A DNA stretch of 64,000 nucleotides. Origin: Ephydatia muelleri (Eukaryota; Porifera; Demospongiae; Spongillida; Spongillidae). Shown in pieces: positions 11,333-22,800 of this stretch. The number at the start of each line of letters is the position of its first letter. Positions within the stretch are counted from its first letter, which is position 1. A model generated the notes under the pieces. That model ran no database searches. It had not been told where the DNA came from and worked only from the letters and a program-made list of their open reading frames with translations. A program made the translations under genes and the position numbers. Location: NCBI GenBank assembly GCA_013339895.1, contig JABACO010000027.1:124001-188000 (forward strand), written 5' to 3'.

Positions 11333-11584
11333 GATGGTAATACTGCTCTTCATTGGGCTGCAATGGAGGATAAGGCCAGCTGTGTAAGAGCACTTCTCTC
11401 CCATCCTGGCATTGATATCAACATCAAGAACAGTGAAAGACAAACAGCCATGATGGTCGCCGGGTACAAATCCCTTGGTGTGTTCAATCAAGTGGTGAAG
11501 ACATGCAATGAGTTTCCTGTTGATTCCTATGGAAAGGTTGTGTTGTGTGGAAATTCGGGAGCTGGAAAGAGTACATTGACTCAG
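11333..11584 (+). CDS. Ankyrin repeat plus ROC GTPase P-loop exon (gene 1)
   Basis: An 84-codon exon, phase 0 at both ends, between CACCAG and GTAGGC. It encodes an ankyrin repeat (DGNTALHWAAMEDKASCVRA, then LLSHPGIDINIK), a degenerate following repeat, and the beginning of a Ras-of-complex (ROC) GTPase domain: GKVVLCGNSGAGKSTLTQ, in which GNSGAGKS is the Walker A/G1 nucleotide-binding loop. ROC is always followed by COR in ROCO proteins, and COR is found at 29298. It continues the phase-0 ankyrin exons at 309 and 4171. The G2 region between the P-loop and the next exon (which starts RIFGVHDEVEPLTAGI) may need a further small exon in the intron, not found. Confidence 0.9.
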
Positions 11585-13908
11585 GTAGGCTGTTTGGTGT
11601 ATGGCCTGAGGACCAGAAATCAGGCACTACAGTAGTACTTCCTACTGTACATGTACATGTATATACTGGTAGCAAAATACTCTGTAGGAGTGGGTTCAGA
11701 AACATATACATGAGCTGAACTAAACTATGTCCTATACTGTCTGATTAATTATTTGTTTACGTTGAATTTCTTCGAACCCTAGTATTACTATGTGATGTAA
11801 TAATTGAAAGAATACTTTCCTAAAAAGGAATTATTTGCTTGTGGGATGCTCTGTAGTAACTACAAGGTCAGACTTGGCCTTAAATCACAAACATTGAAAC
11901 TTCAGGTTCCAGACAGACAATTAAGCCTCATGCAAGCTGTACATAGTCCAGTATATATTCCAATGAACTGTACATGTACATGTATGTGTATTACTGTTCA
12001 GTACATCATTCACAGTGAGAAAATGAAAAACTTAAGTTAACTAATGTTTCAAATTATGAATACTTACTGGTTGAAAAACTAGTGATTGGTGGATGTGGAT
12101 GTTCATTTATTGGGTGTATACTGATGGTACAGTGTGTGTACAATCCTCAAACTGTGCTGTACAAGCCATTCTGCAGAATGCCTTTTGATTTACACACGTG
12201 GTTAACCTTTAAGAGTTCTTCCCCATCAATATAATTTGTCCCTTGCTTTTAGTACCACTTGTTCTAATCTCAGAAGTAAAAATATGAACATTGTACTTGT
12301 TTTGGTAACTTATTTGTACTGCATGATGTCATGCAAATCTGTTAATAAATTGCCATACATGTGCCTACATATGCACCACCTATACAGCTCACACTGGAGG
12401 CTTGGAGGTCATGCGTGCATATGTGTACATGCATATGGATTGATGTGTTAGCTTGAATGCCAAGTAATATTTCCGTATTTTATTGAAGGCTATTGTCAAC
12501 ATTTCAAAGCCAATAACAACAACAACCCGTTTTGTAAAGGTGAGAATTTTTTTATAATGGTCACAGGTCTTCCCTGAGATGACTAAATGTGTCAGTTTGA
12601 ATATTTGAATGGGTAGCTGCATTTGCATGTAGTCCAAATTGATCTTTTCTTTGCTACGTTCTGCAATCATGTGTCTTAGTGACTCAAGAGCGTCATACCA
12701 TCGTGGCGCATGCTCCCCACTAGACTCTGCCATCGATCTGTCCTGCTCGGAAGGCATTAACGCTTAATGTTTTGTTTTTATGCTCTCATGTTTGTGTACG
12801 TAATATATATTACATGTAGTTTGTTTTCTAGTTATCATTAAAATGTAGCATGTGTCCAAATTTATTACCCTTTTCAGAATTCTTGTATAATCTGGTACAT
12901 ATCTGTGGGACAATTCTGGTTTAAATTATCGATTGTATTTTTGGAAATGACTGTATGCCATGTGCAGTAGAGGACATGAAAATAGTGCTTTGATACAAAT
13001 GCCAACACAATGAGAGTAAACATGAGCGATATGGTTTCATCAATTGGGTATTGATATCACATTGGATCTGATTGATGCATTCTGGCATGCACTTGCTCGA
13101 AAAAGATTATGTGTTTAGTCTCACTGTAGCTCTAGGAGGCATGCAACAATGCAGTTTACTGTTTTGCACACAGAGTACACCATAATTTATACAAGTCAAC
13201 AAACACAACATTGGAAGTACTGGCTGAAATTGATTGGAACGAAATAATTTTAAGGAACGCATTTCACAACGAAAGTATATGTGCTAATACAGCTTCTTTC
13301 TAGGAACATAAAACAGAAAAGTGATCACTGAAGCACAGCTAATATACATGCTTACTATGTCAAAGCGTGGGATTTGAACGAAATGATATAAAACCTTTTT
13401 CATGTCCCTACTGTTCATTCTACTGCAAATAATTTGTCATATGGAGTTTAGTACTCTGTTAGATTCATGACATACTGTGGTGCTTGCTGTATACATGTTC
13501 CAGCAAATTTTAGTTCTAGTTCTAAATAAGGAAGGGTACAATGCCCCTACCATGGGTCTTCAGTACTGCTACTACATGTATGTATCAAAAAATTTGTCTA
13601 TCCCATCACTAAACTCCTGTTTTGCCTTTTGGTATTCTTGTTGCATGTCCTTATGCTCATGCCAAACATTTTAGATTGGATTCAGATCTAGTGACTCTGC
13701 TGGTGTCCTCCACTAGTTCATCTTCCTTACCTGCAAACACATTTGTCTTCCTTCACTGAAAACCTCTTGTGCTACTTGTGACAAGTGTTAGGACCATTAT
13801 TGTTATCGGCACTAGTATCTGTGTGAAGAGTGGAGCCTTCATGATCCCTTCAAAGGGTAGATACTTTCTTAACATGGAGTTGTCTTTGACTAATAAAAGA
13901 ATGTGTAC
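11585..13908 (+). other. Start of the 17.7-kb intron of gene 1
   Basis: Mostly AT-rich non-coding sequence. On the minus strand 12757-12600 there is an open frame beginning MPSEQDRSMAESSGEHAPRW with a plausible Met start and polar composition, turning into low-quality sequence. It could be a first exon of an unknown antisense gene or chance. A missing ROC exon, if one exists, would lie somewhere between 11585 and 29297. Confidence 0.4.
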
Positions 13909-14201
13909 AAGTAAATAAAAACATTCTCTAACGAGAAAGTTGTTGGTGTATAGGATTGACCAATGGTGGTGTAAAAAGCACAGAAACAAGAGTGACAGAA
14001 ATTTGACTGGAAAATTGAAATAGGCCTATATTTAGCCCATTACTCAGGCATGTACTGTTATAATGTTAGTGTGCTAAATATAGGCCTATTTCAATTATCC
14101 AGTCAAATTTCTGTCACTCTTGTTCTGTGCTTTTTACACCACCATTGGTCAATCCTATATACCAACAACTTTCTCGTTAGAGTATGTTTTTATTTACTTA
14201 T
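13909..14201. repeat. Foldback element, ~130-bp arms, ~36-bp loop
   Basis: The left arm begins AAGTAAATAAAAACATTCTC and runs to AATAGGCCTATATTTAGC near 14036. The right arm is the near-exact complement, from GCTAAATATAGGCCTATTTC to TATTTACTTA at 14200. The loop is CCATTACTCAGGCATGTACT plus a few bases. No protein is encoded. A one-armed relative sits at 39157-39306 next to the Tigger element, so this is a dispersed foldback family. Confidence 0.9.
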
Positions 14202-14329
14202 TTCATAAGTTTTTTCCTCTGTCGTAGTAGCGCTCTTTATACGTGGTCACAAATTCAATTTTCGAAGGGAGGGAGGTTACAAAATTTTATAATTGAAATT
14301 ATAAGTATATGAGTTTTTAATGTACTGTA

Positions 14330-14580
14330 CGGTTCCCCTGCCTTGTCCTCTTCCTCTCCTCCAACCTTGTCTCTGATCTCGGCAGTCTGGTTCCAGCCAT
14401 GGGAGCCATGTGGGTGGTGGTGGCAGTGGCCAGGGTTGCAGCAAGCGAAGTGGTGGTGGCCAGTATTGGTGCCGGTAGTAGGGCTGGTTCAGATAGCGGT
14501 GCTCCTGCTGCTTCTGCTGGCGGTGGGGGCAGCTCTGCTGCTGCTGCTGCTGGTGGTGGACGGTAGGGAGGCTGCACTGC
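14330..14580. repeat. Trinucleotide-rich low-complexity tract (GCT/GGT)
   Basis: Repeated GCTGCTGCT, GGTGGTGGT and CTGCTTCTGCTG triplets produce overlapping open frames on both strands (poly-Ala/Pro on minus, Leu/Val/Trp on plus). The open frames follow from the repeat. A frame on minus could belong to the decayed gene to its right, but there is no evidence for that. Confidence 0.65.
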
Positions 14581-14585
14581 ATCTA

Positions 14586-14882
14586 TCAGTCGGGGGGGGG
14601 CAGAGAGCCAGCAGTATGATACCCATGCCCAACTAAAATATCATTTTCTTCTAATTTCAATGCATTAACTTCCCGAATAGTTTTTAGCAATGACCCTGCT
14701 TTTGCTCTTCGTACACTCAGTGCTTTAGAAACCAATGCATCTGCACCAATCTTACTTACTGCTGCACGGGCAGATCTTGTAACAACCTTTTGAGCTAGTA
14801 ATGGATGAAACTTACAAAAGGCATCATTTACTTCCACTATCCCTAAGAATAGCTTTTTCAAGACCATCCATTAGTGCATGAA
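14586..14882 (-). pseudogene. Fragment of a repetitive-family gene (minus strand)
   Basis: The minus-strand frame contains EVNDAFCKFHPLLAQKVVTR and AKAGSLLKTIREVNALKLEE, a convincing protein segment with regular amphipathic spacing. A better upstream continuation (LMDGLEKAILRDSGS) is in a different frame, so a frameshift near 14845 has broken it. It shares strand with the minisatellite-bearing frame at 15167-15873 and is likely a downstream exon of the same multicopy gene. Function not recognised. Confidence 0.4.
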
Positions 14883-15166
14883 TTTGGGTTCATAAGGATA
14901 ACACAGTTGCAGGCGGGATGCCATTGTGTCAAAAGTAGCCTTTTTTTTTTTTTTACATCTGATAAGGAAGCCTTTTTGTACATCAGATTAAGGATGATAG
15001 ACAGGTCACAACGGAGAAAGGACTACTGTACAGGGTCACCATGCATGCTTTACATGTGAAATGAATGGTTTTGTGCAGATCCCTTACATGCGTGCTGTAC
15101 ACATGTTGCATGCACATCTTCCTATAACTTTTTAATGCTAGTGCAATACAACATGCCATGACATAC

Positions 15167-15873
15167 CTTTGGGTGGTAGTGGTAGTTCGGTGATCCCTGC
15201 GATACCGCGTCCTCTCGGCAGCACGTTTTGCCAATCGGACAGCGGGATCATTCCAAAACCGATTCCTTTCAGATGCCCTAATGGCAGCTGAATTCTGCTC
15301 GTATTTGCAGCGCGGTTCTCCTCGAGGTCCTCTTGATATCGCTGCTTTTTAGCAGATTGCTTAGATTCAATATCTGGGTTGTAGCTGTCGCGTACAGAGG
15401 CCCTCTTCTTTTCGGAATCGGCCTTGCAGCTGTCGCATACAGAGGGCTTCTTCTTTTCGGGATCGGCCTTGTAGCTGTCGCGTACAGAGGCCTCTTCTTT
15501 TCGGGATCGGCCTTGTAGCTGTCGCGTACAGAGGCCTTCTTCTTTTCGGGATCGGCCTTGTAGCTGTCGCGTACAGAGGCCTTCTTCTTTTCGGGATCGG
15601 CCTTGTAGCTATCGCGTACAGAGGCCTTCTTCTTTTCGGGATCGGCCTTGTAGCTATCGCGTACAGAAGCCTTCTTCTTTCGGGATCGGCCTTGTAGCTG
15701 TCGCGTACAGAGGCCTTCTTCTTTTCGGGATCGGCCTTGTAGCTGTCGCGTACAGAGGCCTTCTTTTCGGGATCGGCCTTGTAGCGCGCTCGGGCTTTAG
15801 CCTTGTTTTCTTGTGATAAAATATTGTCTTGCGTTTGAAGGTATTCAACTCGTTGCTTAGATCGCGAAGGCAT
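15167..15873 (-). pseudogene. Repeat-protein gene with SYKADPEKKKASVRD repeats
   Basis: On the minus strand, MPSRSKQRVEYLQTQDN is a plausible start at 15873. It leads into tandem 15-residue repeats of consensus SYKADPEKKKASVRD, very basic and probably helical, for about nine copies. It continues into a basic segment containing RASERNRFWNDPAVRLAKRA and ends at a good donor (AAAG|GTATGT, 15167). Small indels in the repeats and again near 15300 shift the frame, so this copy is probably inactive. Repeats of this type occur in multicopy, transposon-associated proteins of early animals (a general memory, not checked). Identity and function are unknown. Confidence 0.55.
15404..15790. repeat. 45-bp coding minisatellite, ~9 copies
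   Basis: The unit on + is TTGTAGCTGTCGCGTACAGA plus GGCCTTCTTCTTTTCGGGATCGGCC in reading order, 45 bp or 15 codons. Copies differ by one- to three-base indels in the CTTCTTCTTTT run, a typical slippage site. Those indels put different copies in different frames. Confidence 0.9.
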
Positions 15874-16696
15874 TTAACTTCACTAGCCAAAGTATCGATT
15901 AAACTGCGATGATAAAGTTTCGTGTAGGTTGGAGTACTGCAAAATAACTTCATTAAACAATAATAAACCAAATAAACATCTGCATACCAATTCCTATATA
16001 GAACTTGCTACCGCATTAGTTTCTTTCTAGATGTCTATATGACCTTAAGGGGCACCGTGCAGGTGAATTCCGAAGCGATTGGTGCTATTGCTGTTCTTCA
16101 AAAACCGTTTGTAGCTCAAGTTATACCTTCCTAAGAAAGAAGACGACGACGACCAAGGATTTTTGTAGGACTGGGCACGAGAAACAAGAATTCGTTTGTT
16201 TCTCTAATAGCACACCATTTTATGACACCGAACAAACGTAGAACTGTAGATCTTTGAGTTCTCGTTCCATCGCGACAAAGAGATAAGCAATCCGTTTCTC
16301 CGTTGTCCCTCCAGACATGAGTTAAGTTTTTTTAATGATTTCATCCATCCTCAATCAATCCTATATTGAACCTGCTGCCGCAGGTTCAGATTTCTACAGC
16401 ATGCATGTGAGACATTGGCTATTCCTTCTGCAACATGTATGCCTGTTGTACGGAAATTTGCTCTGTCCAAATTATATCTGAAAAGTTATGGTCTCCATTC
16501 ACCAGGCACCAAGTGACAGTTTTATTCTTGTACTAGTGCTTCCCTCAAAACTCCAGCTGAGTTGCACATCAGGCAATCCGCATGGCACACCGCTTCTCCG
16601 CTGCAATTTGCATGACCATTGGCCACACGTTCACAAAATGAAAGGAAGTGTACCTGATGCATGGCCCACTTTCACAGGGTTTGCGTAAGCATCTTG
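15874..16696. other. Intronic sequence before the Ngaro element
   Basis: No convincing coding or repeat features. It contains a potential 5' region for the minus-strand gene at 15873 and ordinary intronic DNA up to the Ngaro boundary (ATCTTG just before AATGAAGG). Confidence 0.5.
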
Positions 16697-16803
16697 AATG
16701 AAGGTTAACGAGTTAACCAAGGTTAATGTGGGAGTGTATCACGCATGCGCAAGCAATACTCGAGACTTGACGAGCACGCGTGGTGGTTGTGCATTTTTCT
16801 TTT
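16697..16803 (+). repeat. Ngaro split direct repeat A1
   Basis: A 107-bp left terminal repeat from AATGAAGGTTAACGAGTTAA to TTTTTCTTTT, identical as far as I can see to A2 at 28334-28440. The match stops sharply on both sides. It probably holds the promoter and start of the element transcript. Confidence 0.93.
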
Positions 16804-16836
16804 CTTGTCGTGGCGATTGTGATCCGTAGGAATCGA

Positions 16837-17008
16837 ATGTCGGAAGTCCCAGGCGAACATCAGGCAGAGAATCCCGCGTCGTCGGACCCATCTGTGGAGA
16901 ACCTGCACCAGTTGATTCAGAGTGTGGTCAGGCGAGCCATGGAGGCCGAGCGTTCCAGACTGTCCGCAGCACCAGGTTCGGCTCAAACAAGTAGCCACCT
17001 TGGTTCAG
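16837..17008 (+). CDS. Ngaro gag, exon 1
   Basis: ATG at 16837 opens MSEVPGEHQAENPASSDPSV, an acidic then helical N-terminus (VENLHQLIQSVVRRAMEAER), and ends CTTGGTTCAG|GTTAGT in phase 1. An acceptor at 18349 (CCGATTCAG) restores a long open gag frame: phase 1 plus the two bases CC makes GCC. The inferred gag gene is therefore intron-containing. An insertion (17048-18262) occupies most of that intron. Exact splice use is inferred. Confidence 0.65.
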
Positions 17009-17047
17009 GTTAGTGTAGTCCTTTTCATCATTCTCCCGATGTCGGGA

Positions 17048-18262
17048 CAGGCCCGGCGCACTCTGTCCAAAGTTGGTGCGGCCAATTATTAAATATTAGT
17101 ATGGGCGTGGCCGCATGCAAAGCGCGCGGGTTTTCTTTCGAAGTACATGCCCGGCCCATGTTGACGAAATACATGTTTATAAACTATAAAATGCAAAAAC
17201 AGAATCATATGTAACCGGACAATGCGAACATGGGTGTGGCAAAAGCAAATTAACTGATCAAGATTCAAGCTCTTTAAGTATTAGGGGACTTTCGGTATCA
17301 TTATCAAGGATTGCCAAATACCTTTGTCCTATGCTGCGAACTGCTAACAAATTCATCTGCGATGTTCTCTAGCTTGATGGTGTCAATGAGAGCTTTGTGA
17401 ACCTGTAACACTATTAGGGGATCTTACCTGGCTCATTGTGCTGCGTCGATAGCTTTTAATCCTACGGAGCACGCTAAATGTACTTTCGGAAGTTGCATTT
17501 GTAGCAGTCATAACTAGCAATTCGCTTCATTACTGTACAAACCTCAGACAGAAGTTGTATTTGAGGTGCTGTTAAAGTGCAAGATAAAGTGTACTTTATA
17601 ATGTCCAAAATTGTCGGCGGAATTTGAACTGTTGAATAGAAGTTTAGAAATTCCGTGCAAAAAAATAGACAACTGATAGCGTAATAGCTCTGGATAAGGT
17701 CATCTTTAATGACTTCATAAAATGCGCATGCAGACAAGCTCAAAATCTTTCTGGACTTCATCTTTCGTTCTTTAAATCCCTTCACGCAGATGTGGTAGCA
17801 TGATAAGTCTTTACCTTCATCATAGTGAAGAAATGGCCATGTCTTAAACTTGCAGCCTGAAACGATCGCAAGACAGGATTTTTTTCTCTAAATGAACGCT
17901 TAGGGACGTCAAACCCATAGGGTGGTGCGGGATGTCGGGGATCTGTGGCAGATCATTTATTGAGAGCAAAGAGTTGGCCATATTTGCACAGCAGCTAATA
18001 TCTATGATCGTACGTACGTACACGCGCATAGTGGCGGTGCGCGCGTATCCATACAATGGTTAAAGTACGACTATCAATTAATGTAATAATGTGAGACTAA
18101 CACGTTCAAATAGTTAATAATTGTGCAGAGGGAATTCATACAATGGTTAAAGAATAAATGCACTATGACATCAGACACGCTCACATATTAGACACGCCCA
18201 TTTTGGGACCGAAAGTTGGTGCGGCCAAAGCCGTACCAACCGCACCGTGTGCGCCGGGCCTG
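17048..18262. mobile_element. DNA element with CAGGCCCGGCGCAC ends, in the gag intron
   Basis: The element begins CAGGCCCGGCGCAC and ends GTGCGCCGGGCCTG, a 14-bp perfect inverted repeat, with a further related GTTGGTGCGGCC segment inside each end. It is flanked by CGGGA on both sides (17043-17047 and 18263-18267). The 1.2-kb interior has no transposase. Short target duplication and GC-rich ends suggest a non-autonomous cut-and-paste element; superfamily not assigned. Confidence 0.65.
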
Positions 18263-18349
18263 CGGGATGACGAGCCTCGGCTCTTTTATTTCATGGGTGA
18301 ACATGCGCGAGTATATGCCACCTTAGTATTAAAATACGAGCCGATTCAG

Positions 18350-18441
18350 CCGATTTCAGCCGATTGAACTACGAGCCGTTTAAATTTATTAAGCTGACAT
18401 CGCGCTTACCGTGTTCAGCACTTAGTTCGAGGGTGCATGTC
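18350..18441 (+). CDS. Ngaro gag, exon 2 (first part, before insertion)
   Basis: Open frame from the acceptor at 18349 reading ADFSRLNYEPFKFIKLTSRL to SSRVHV. It is interrupted at 18441 by the element at 18442-19168. Skipping that element and one ATGTC duplication continues the same frame into 19174 (VISGHPSVWAIAE). Earlier in this frame a stop (TGA near 18298) shows that coding can only begin near the proposed acceptor. Confidence 0.6.
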
Positions 18442-18609
18442 CAGTGGCGGATCCAGGGGGGGGTCTAAGGGGTCTAAAGACCCCCCCCTCGGCCCGACCA
18501 GTTATGAATAAATTAACTTATGAATAATTAATTACATGATTGACGAGTTGAAAAACGAAGCGTTTAGTGAACGCGAGTGAACTGATTAGTGAGTTAGCAT
18601 TCGACCCAA

Positions 18610-18641
<32 letters not shown>

Positions 18642-19168
18642 GGGGGGGGTCTAAAGCCAAGGCCCTCCAAGCGTGTTTAATTAGTATTACTGCTGCGCGA
18701 TGGAATGGTGCGAGCAAAAAGTAAGCGATCAAAAGACGATAGTTTACCTCAGGAAACAGGTAGAGCTAAATCAAGTAGGTATATAATACTATTAAAGGTA
18801 AAACGTGTGTGTCGTTTAGACCAGAATACAGTCACAATGGCTTTGCGTAGAGTTTTCTATTCGCTATCCTTATCCACGACCACGTTGACTCACGCAGGCT
18901 TCTACACGCGTATATTAATCAATTCGAATATTGCGCTTGCTAGCTATCAATATTGAATACACTTTCAAAGTATGCTTATTTTCATGCTAAATGAACGCAA
19001 AAGTGAAAAAGCGGCTGGGGCTTTGCCCCAGCCCCCACTGGGGGAGCTTACAGCGCTCCCCCAGACCCCCTAGCTGTTACGGGAGGGGCACGCCCCCTCC
19101 AGTACCCACCCCCGCTTGTGAATATATTTATTAGACCCCCCCTTCCAGAAATCCTGGATCCGCCGCTG
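18442..19168. mobile_element. MITE with CAGTGGCGGATCC ends inserted in gag
   Basis: It starts CAGTGGCGGATCCAGG and ends CCTGGATCCGCCGCTG, flanked by ATGTC on both sides (18437-18441 and 19169-19173). It contains a GT microsatellite (~18613) and no transposase. The ends match those of the hAT-like MITE at 8154, but only a 5-bp duplication is visible here rather than 8. Removal of the element and one ATGTC keeps the gag frame open. Confidence 0.8.
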
Positions 19169-19636
19169 ATGTCGTTATTAGTGGACACCCGTCGGTGTGG
19201 GCAATTGCGGAATTCACGTTGAGATTTTGTGCCCGTCTAGATTTCGGTTCGTTGCCGTCGAATGCCATGCTCTCACTAGCCAACATCCCGATTGTATCCG
19301 ACGCTGCCGGAGGTAACGCACCTCTCGAAGCCGATATACCGCAGCGACCGTCAACGCAGCAGCCGTTACCGCAGAACTCTGCCGATACCGCGCAGGGCGT
19401 GAGCATTGGGGACGGGCTCCTCACGGTCCCTAAGAAGCTGGCCGAAAGAATTTGGCGGTGGGAGTTTGTCGAATTAGGCGATTTGCTGCCGGAAAACTGG
19501 GTGGGGAAGACAGAGGACACCAACCCCCTTGGCGTAGTCCGTCGCAAGCGCCAAATTACGGACATTCATACGTGGATTCAGTGCTTTGCCTCGTTTGTCA
19601 GTGTGCAGTCGCTGAAATATCCCGAGGCGGTGCCGG
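19169..19636 (+). pseudogene. Ngaro gag, middle part (truncated by insertion)
   Basis: This continues the gag frame (SGHPSVWAIAEFTLRFCARL through LLTVPKKLAERIWRWEFVEL and RRKRQITDIHTWIQCFASFV) until codon GTG CCG at 19630-19635. A stop follows two codons inside the inserted element. The frame resumes at 24733 (GAC CTA CTC, reading DLLAYMTSIM) once the insertion and one CCGG are skipped. The IHTWIQCFASFVSVQSLKYP stretch is typical of YR-element gag. Confidence 0.8.
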
Positions 19637-19799
19637 TGTCATAGGGTATACGGTCCGGCCCAATTTTCGGTCCGGCGGACCGTATTCCCTTAGGGAATAC
19701 GGTCCCCCCCGGACCCAACTCCCTAGGGAATATGGTCCCCCGGACCGAGTTCCCTGGTTGTACAAAACCAATTAACCGGACTCAATTCCCTAGGGAATT

Positions 19800-19831
<32 letters not shown>

Positions 19832-22800
19832 ACGGACCGTATTCCCTGGTTTGAAATATATGCATGTATTTCCATCCCTTGCATGCACGTAACATTTGGT
19901 TCGAAAAGCAAAAGCTGTAGGTCGTCAACTATGTATGCAGTTTCAATTCGGTCTGTAACAGCACATTTGGTTCGAAAATCAAAAGCCACAATGATCACAG
20001 GTCGCCAACTATAAACATGTATGCAGCTTCTGTAACAACTGATTAACCTTTTTCTTCGGTCTGTGTTGTTACTATTTGTATTATGTTTCCATTTGGTTCG
20101 AAAAGGATCGCGTGCAGGTCGGCAACTATACATGCAGCACTGTTTATACTATCAAATCGTAGTGCAAACAAAGTAGAAATAAAGATTAAAGAATTAAAAA
20201 TTTATAATAGTTAACAACATAAGAGAGATGAGGGTACTGGATAAATCTCAATTTCGTACCTGTAAAAAAGAAAATAAAACTAGTACACTTCAGCCATTAT
20301 TGTTTAGAGAATGATGCATAAGTGTTTTTCAATCATGTACATGATATAAAGTGAATTTCACAGACAAATAACGCTGCTCGTGTGCCCAGAGATTTTCTGC
20401 AGAGGGGGAGGAGGTAGGAAAAGGAAGGGAGATGAGAAGAGATACAGGGACACATAGCTTTAAGCTGCATGGGCCCTCAAATACTTGGTACATAATTAGC
20501 GGTTGAATCGACCTGGCACACTCTAAGTGTGACTGCATACTTCCTCTATACACCAGGTCCTGTGTGAGCAGAAAAAGAAATGGGATGAGAGAGGAATGAG
20601 TGGGGGATACTAGTCAATGAACATAAGAGACATGCTGATATATTGAGTGTACTCAATTTCGTACCTGTAAAATCAGCCAAAAAGTGAATTTCACAGACAC
20701 ATATAAGCTTGGCGGCAACCGTTAATATTGCTTGTGTGCCCTGTGTCTTTTTAGTCTCGAGTGTCACTGTGTATTAGACAAATAGCAATAGCAAGATAGC
20801 TACTGTTGCTGTATATGATAAAAGCCATGCTCATGGAAGTTAAGGATTAAATAATAACTTACTGTTTTAGGTGTTGTATGGGCTGGATGTCCTTGTGTAG
20901 GTTTTAACGAAAAATCACATATCTTGTAGGGACAGCATCTCTTTGTCATGTCTTTAAGCTGTCTGGCTTGTCTTTGTGTGCATGTCATTTTGCGGTAAAA
21001 AGACGTGCCTACATTTCGTCATCTGAGGGTACATGTAAGTGCAAACACACTGACCTTAAATAAATTGATTCCCTCCAGTAGAAACACACAGTCGCCAAAC
21101 CCTGTCTTAGAGGTGCATATATATACAGATGTATGTCATCTGAGGGTAAGTGCAAGCACACTGACCTATGAGAATACATGCATGGTAGGGTGTGTAACCT
21201 CCCCTGCATAATGAAAATCGATTTTTCCGAATACTTTTAAAACACTAATCAATTTTTCAGGTTTTTTAGGATCTGAAAATCGATTTTTCCGAATAGTTTA
21301 AAAACCAAATCGATTTTTCCGAATAGGTTTTCCCAAATTTCCTGCCGAATACCTAGGTTATTCAGGTTATGGTGCTTGTGGAGTGCACACTGAGAAGATA
21401 ATTTATGTCTGCACAGAAATCCACCTGGTCTTGCACCCAAACTAGAGCTATGCATGTCAGCTTAAAACACAGAGACACGAAGGTCTACAGTAGCATGTGT
21501 TTGCCAAATAGTTGTATGTCTTTACCATGGTCTTGTACATATCAATAGTAATGTAAACCTAACCATCCAACCCTAACCACTGAGACCAGACATCACCATT
21601 ATAACTCATCCCACATCACCTACAATCACGTCCTCCACTTACAATCATCCCACAATACTCCATTCCCGTTCTCGCATATGTGAAATTTCCCATTAGTACG
21701 ATTGCGTAATACTCTCTAATTCCTCCACATAGCGCGCATACTTGATTTGGGTGAGAGAAGTCTGTCATTTTATTTCACTCGCTAGCGCAGTACTCAGATA
21801 TGTTCACTTCGTACCACTGCACAATAAAACAATGCAATACTAGTACTGGTACATAAATTTATTGCTACTACATATAACCACAACTCGTGGCATATACTAA
21901 TGAACTTAGTTACTTACTTGAAGACGACGATAACAGCACTGAGCTAGTACACGCTGTACATTTTGTATCCCAATTAATGCACATTAAATATTTTGTATAA
22001 TATTACTATCTATTTACTCAATTATTGATTGCTTCCGATGTCTTTATGTATGTATAAATAGTAAAAACAACAGTGACGTAGTTATATAGATAGCTCTAAT
22101 TATGAAATACTCAATTAGAAATCATTACCGGATATCAGTATAAAAAGAATAATGGACGAATTGTCGATGCTGGCGACGAATACCTAAGTACCTCCGAATG
22201 GAGAAACATAAACCGGTTACTTCGAATAGATAAAATTCACTAATCGATTTTTCCGAGTAATGCTAAGTTGCTATTCGAACGGATAGGTTTTTGCGAATAT
22301 CCGAATAACCCGAATAACCTGATAACCGGTTACACACCCTAATGCATGGTCTCCAATCACCTTGGAGAGGTGTGCATCTACTCCCTATAAGAATGGATAT
22401 ATCATCTGAGAGTAAGTGCAAACACACATGATACATGTATATTGACCTTAAATTAACATACAGATTCTCTCCAATAGAAACACATTGTCACCAGTCTTCC
22501 TCCGACAGTTGTGCATTAGTAAGAATGCACCTTTGAAACACACTGAAAGAACAGTTTTACATCCTCCCCCTATTACTAGTACCCATGGGACCAGATGAAC
22601 ATAAGTCTTGGTATATGGGTTTGCAAAATGACCTGACGCAACTAGTTTAGAGCCGAGTAGAAACTTAGACTGCCAGAAAACACAGCAATTCATGTTATCG
22701 CTAAATCTAAGTGACCAACACACTCGTCAGTTCACCGTAGTCTGTTCATTGATTGCGAAGTAAGGAAGGAGCGTTTAATAGACCAAACTGAGTAGAGCGC

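Noticed and set aside
14277..14636. Three overlapping Ala/Pro, Gln and Leu/Trp-rich frames
   Set aside because: Triplet-repeat artefacts open on both strands at once.
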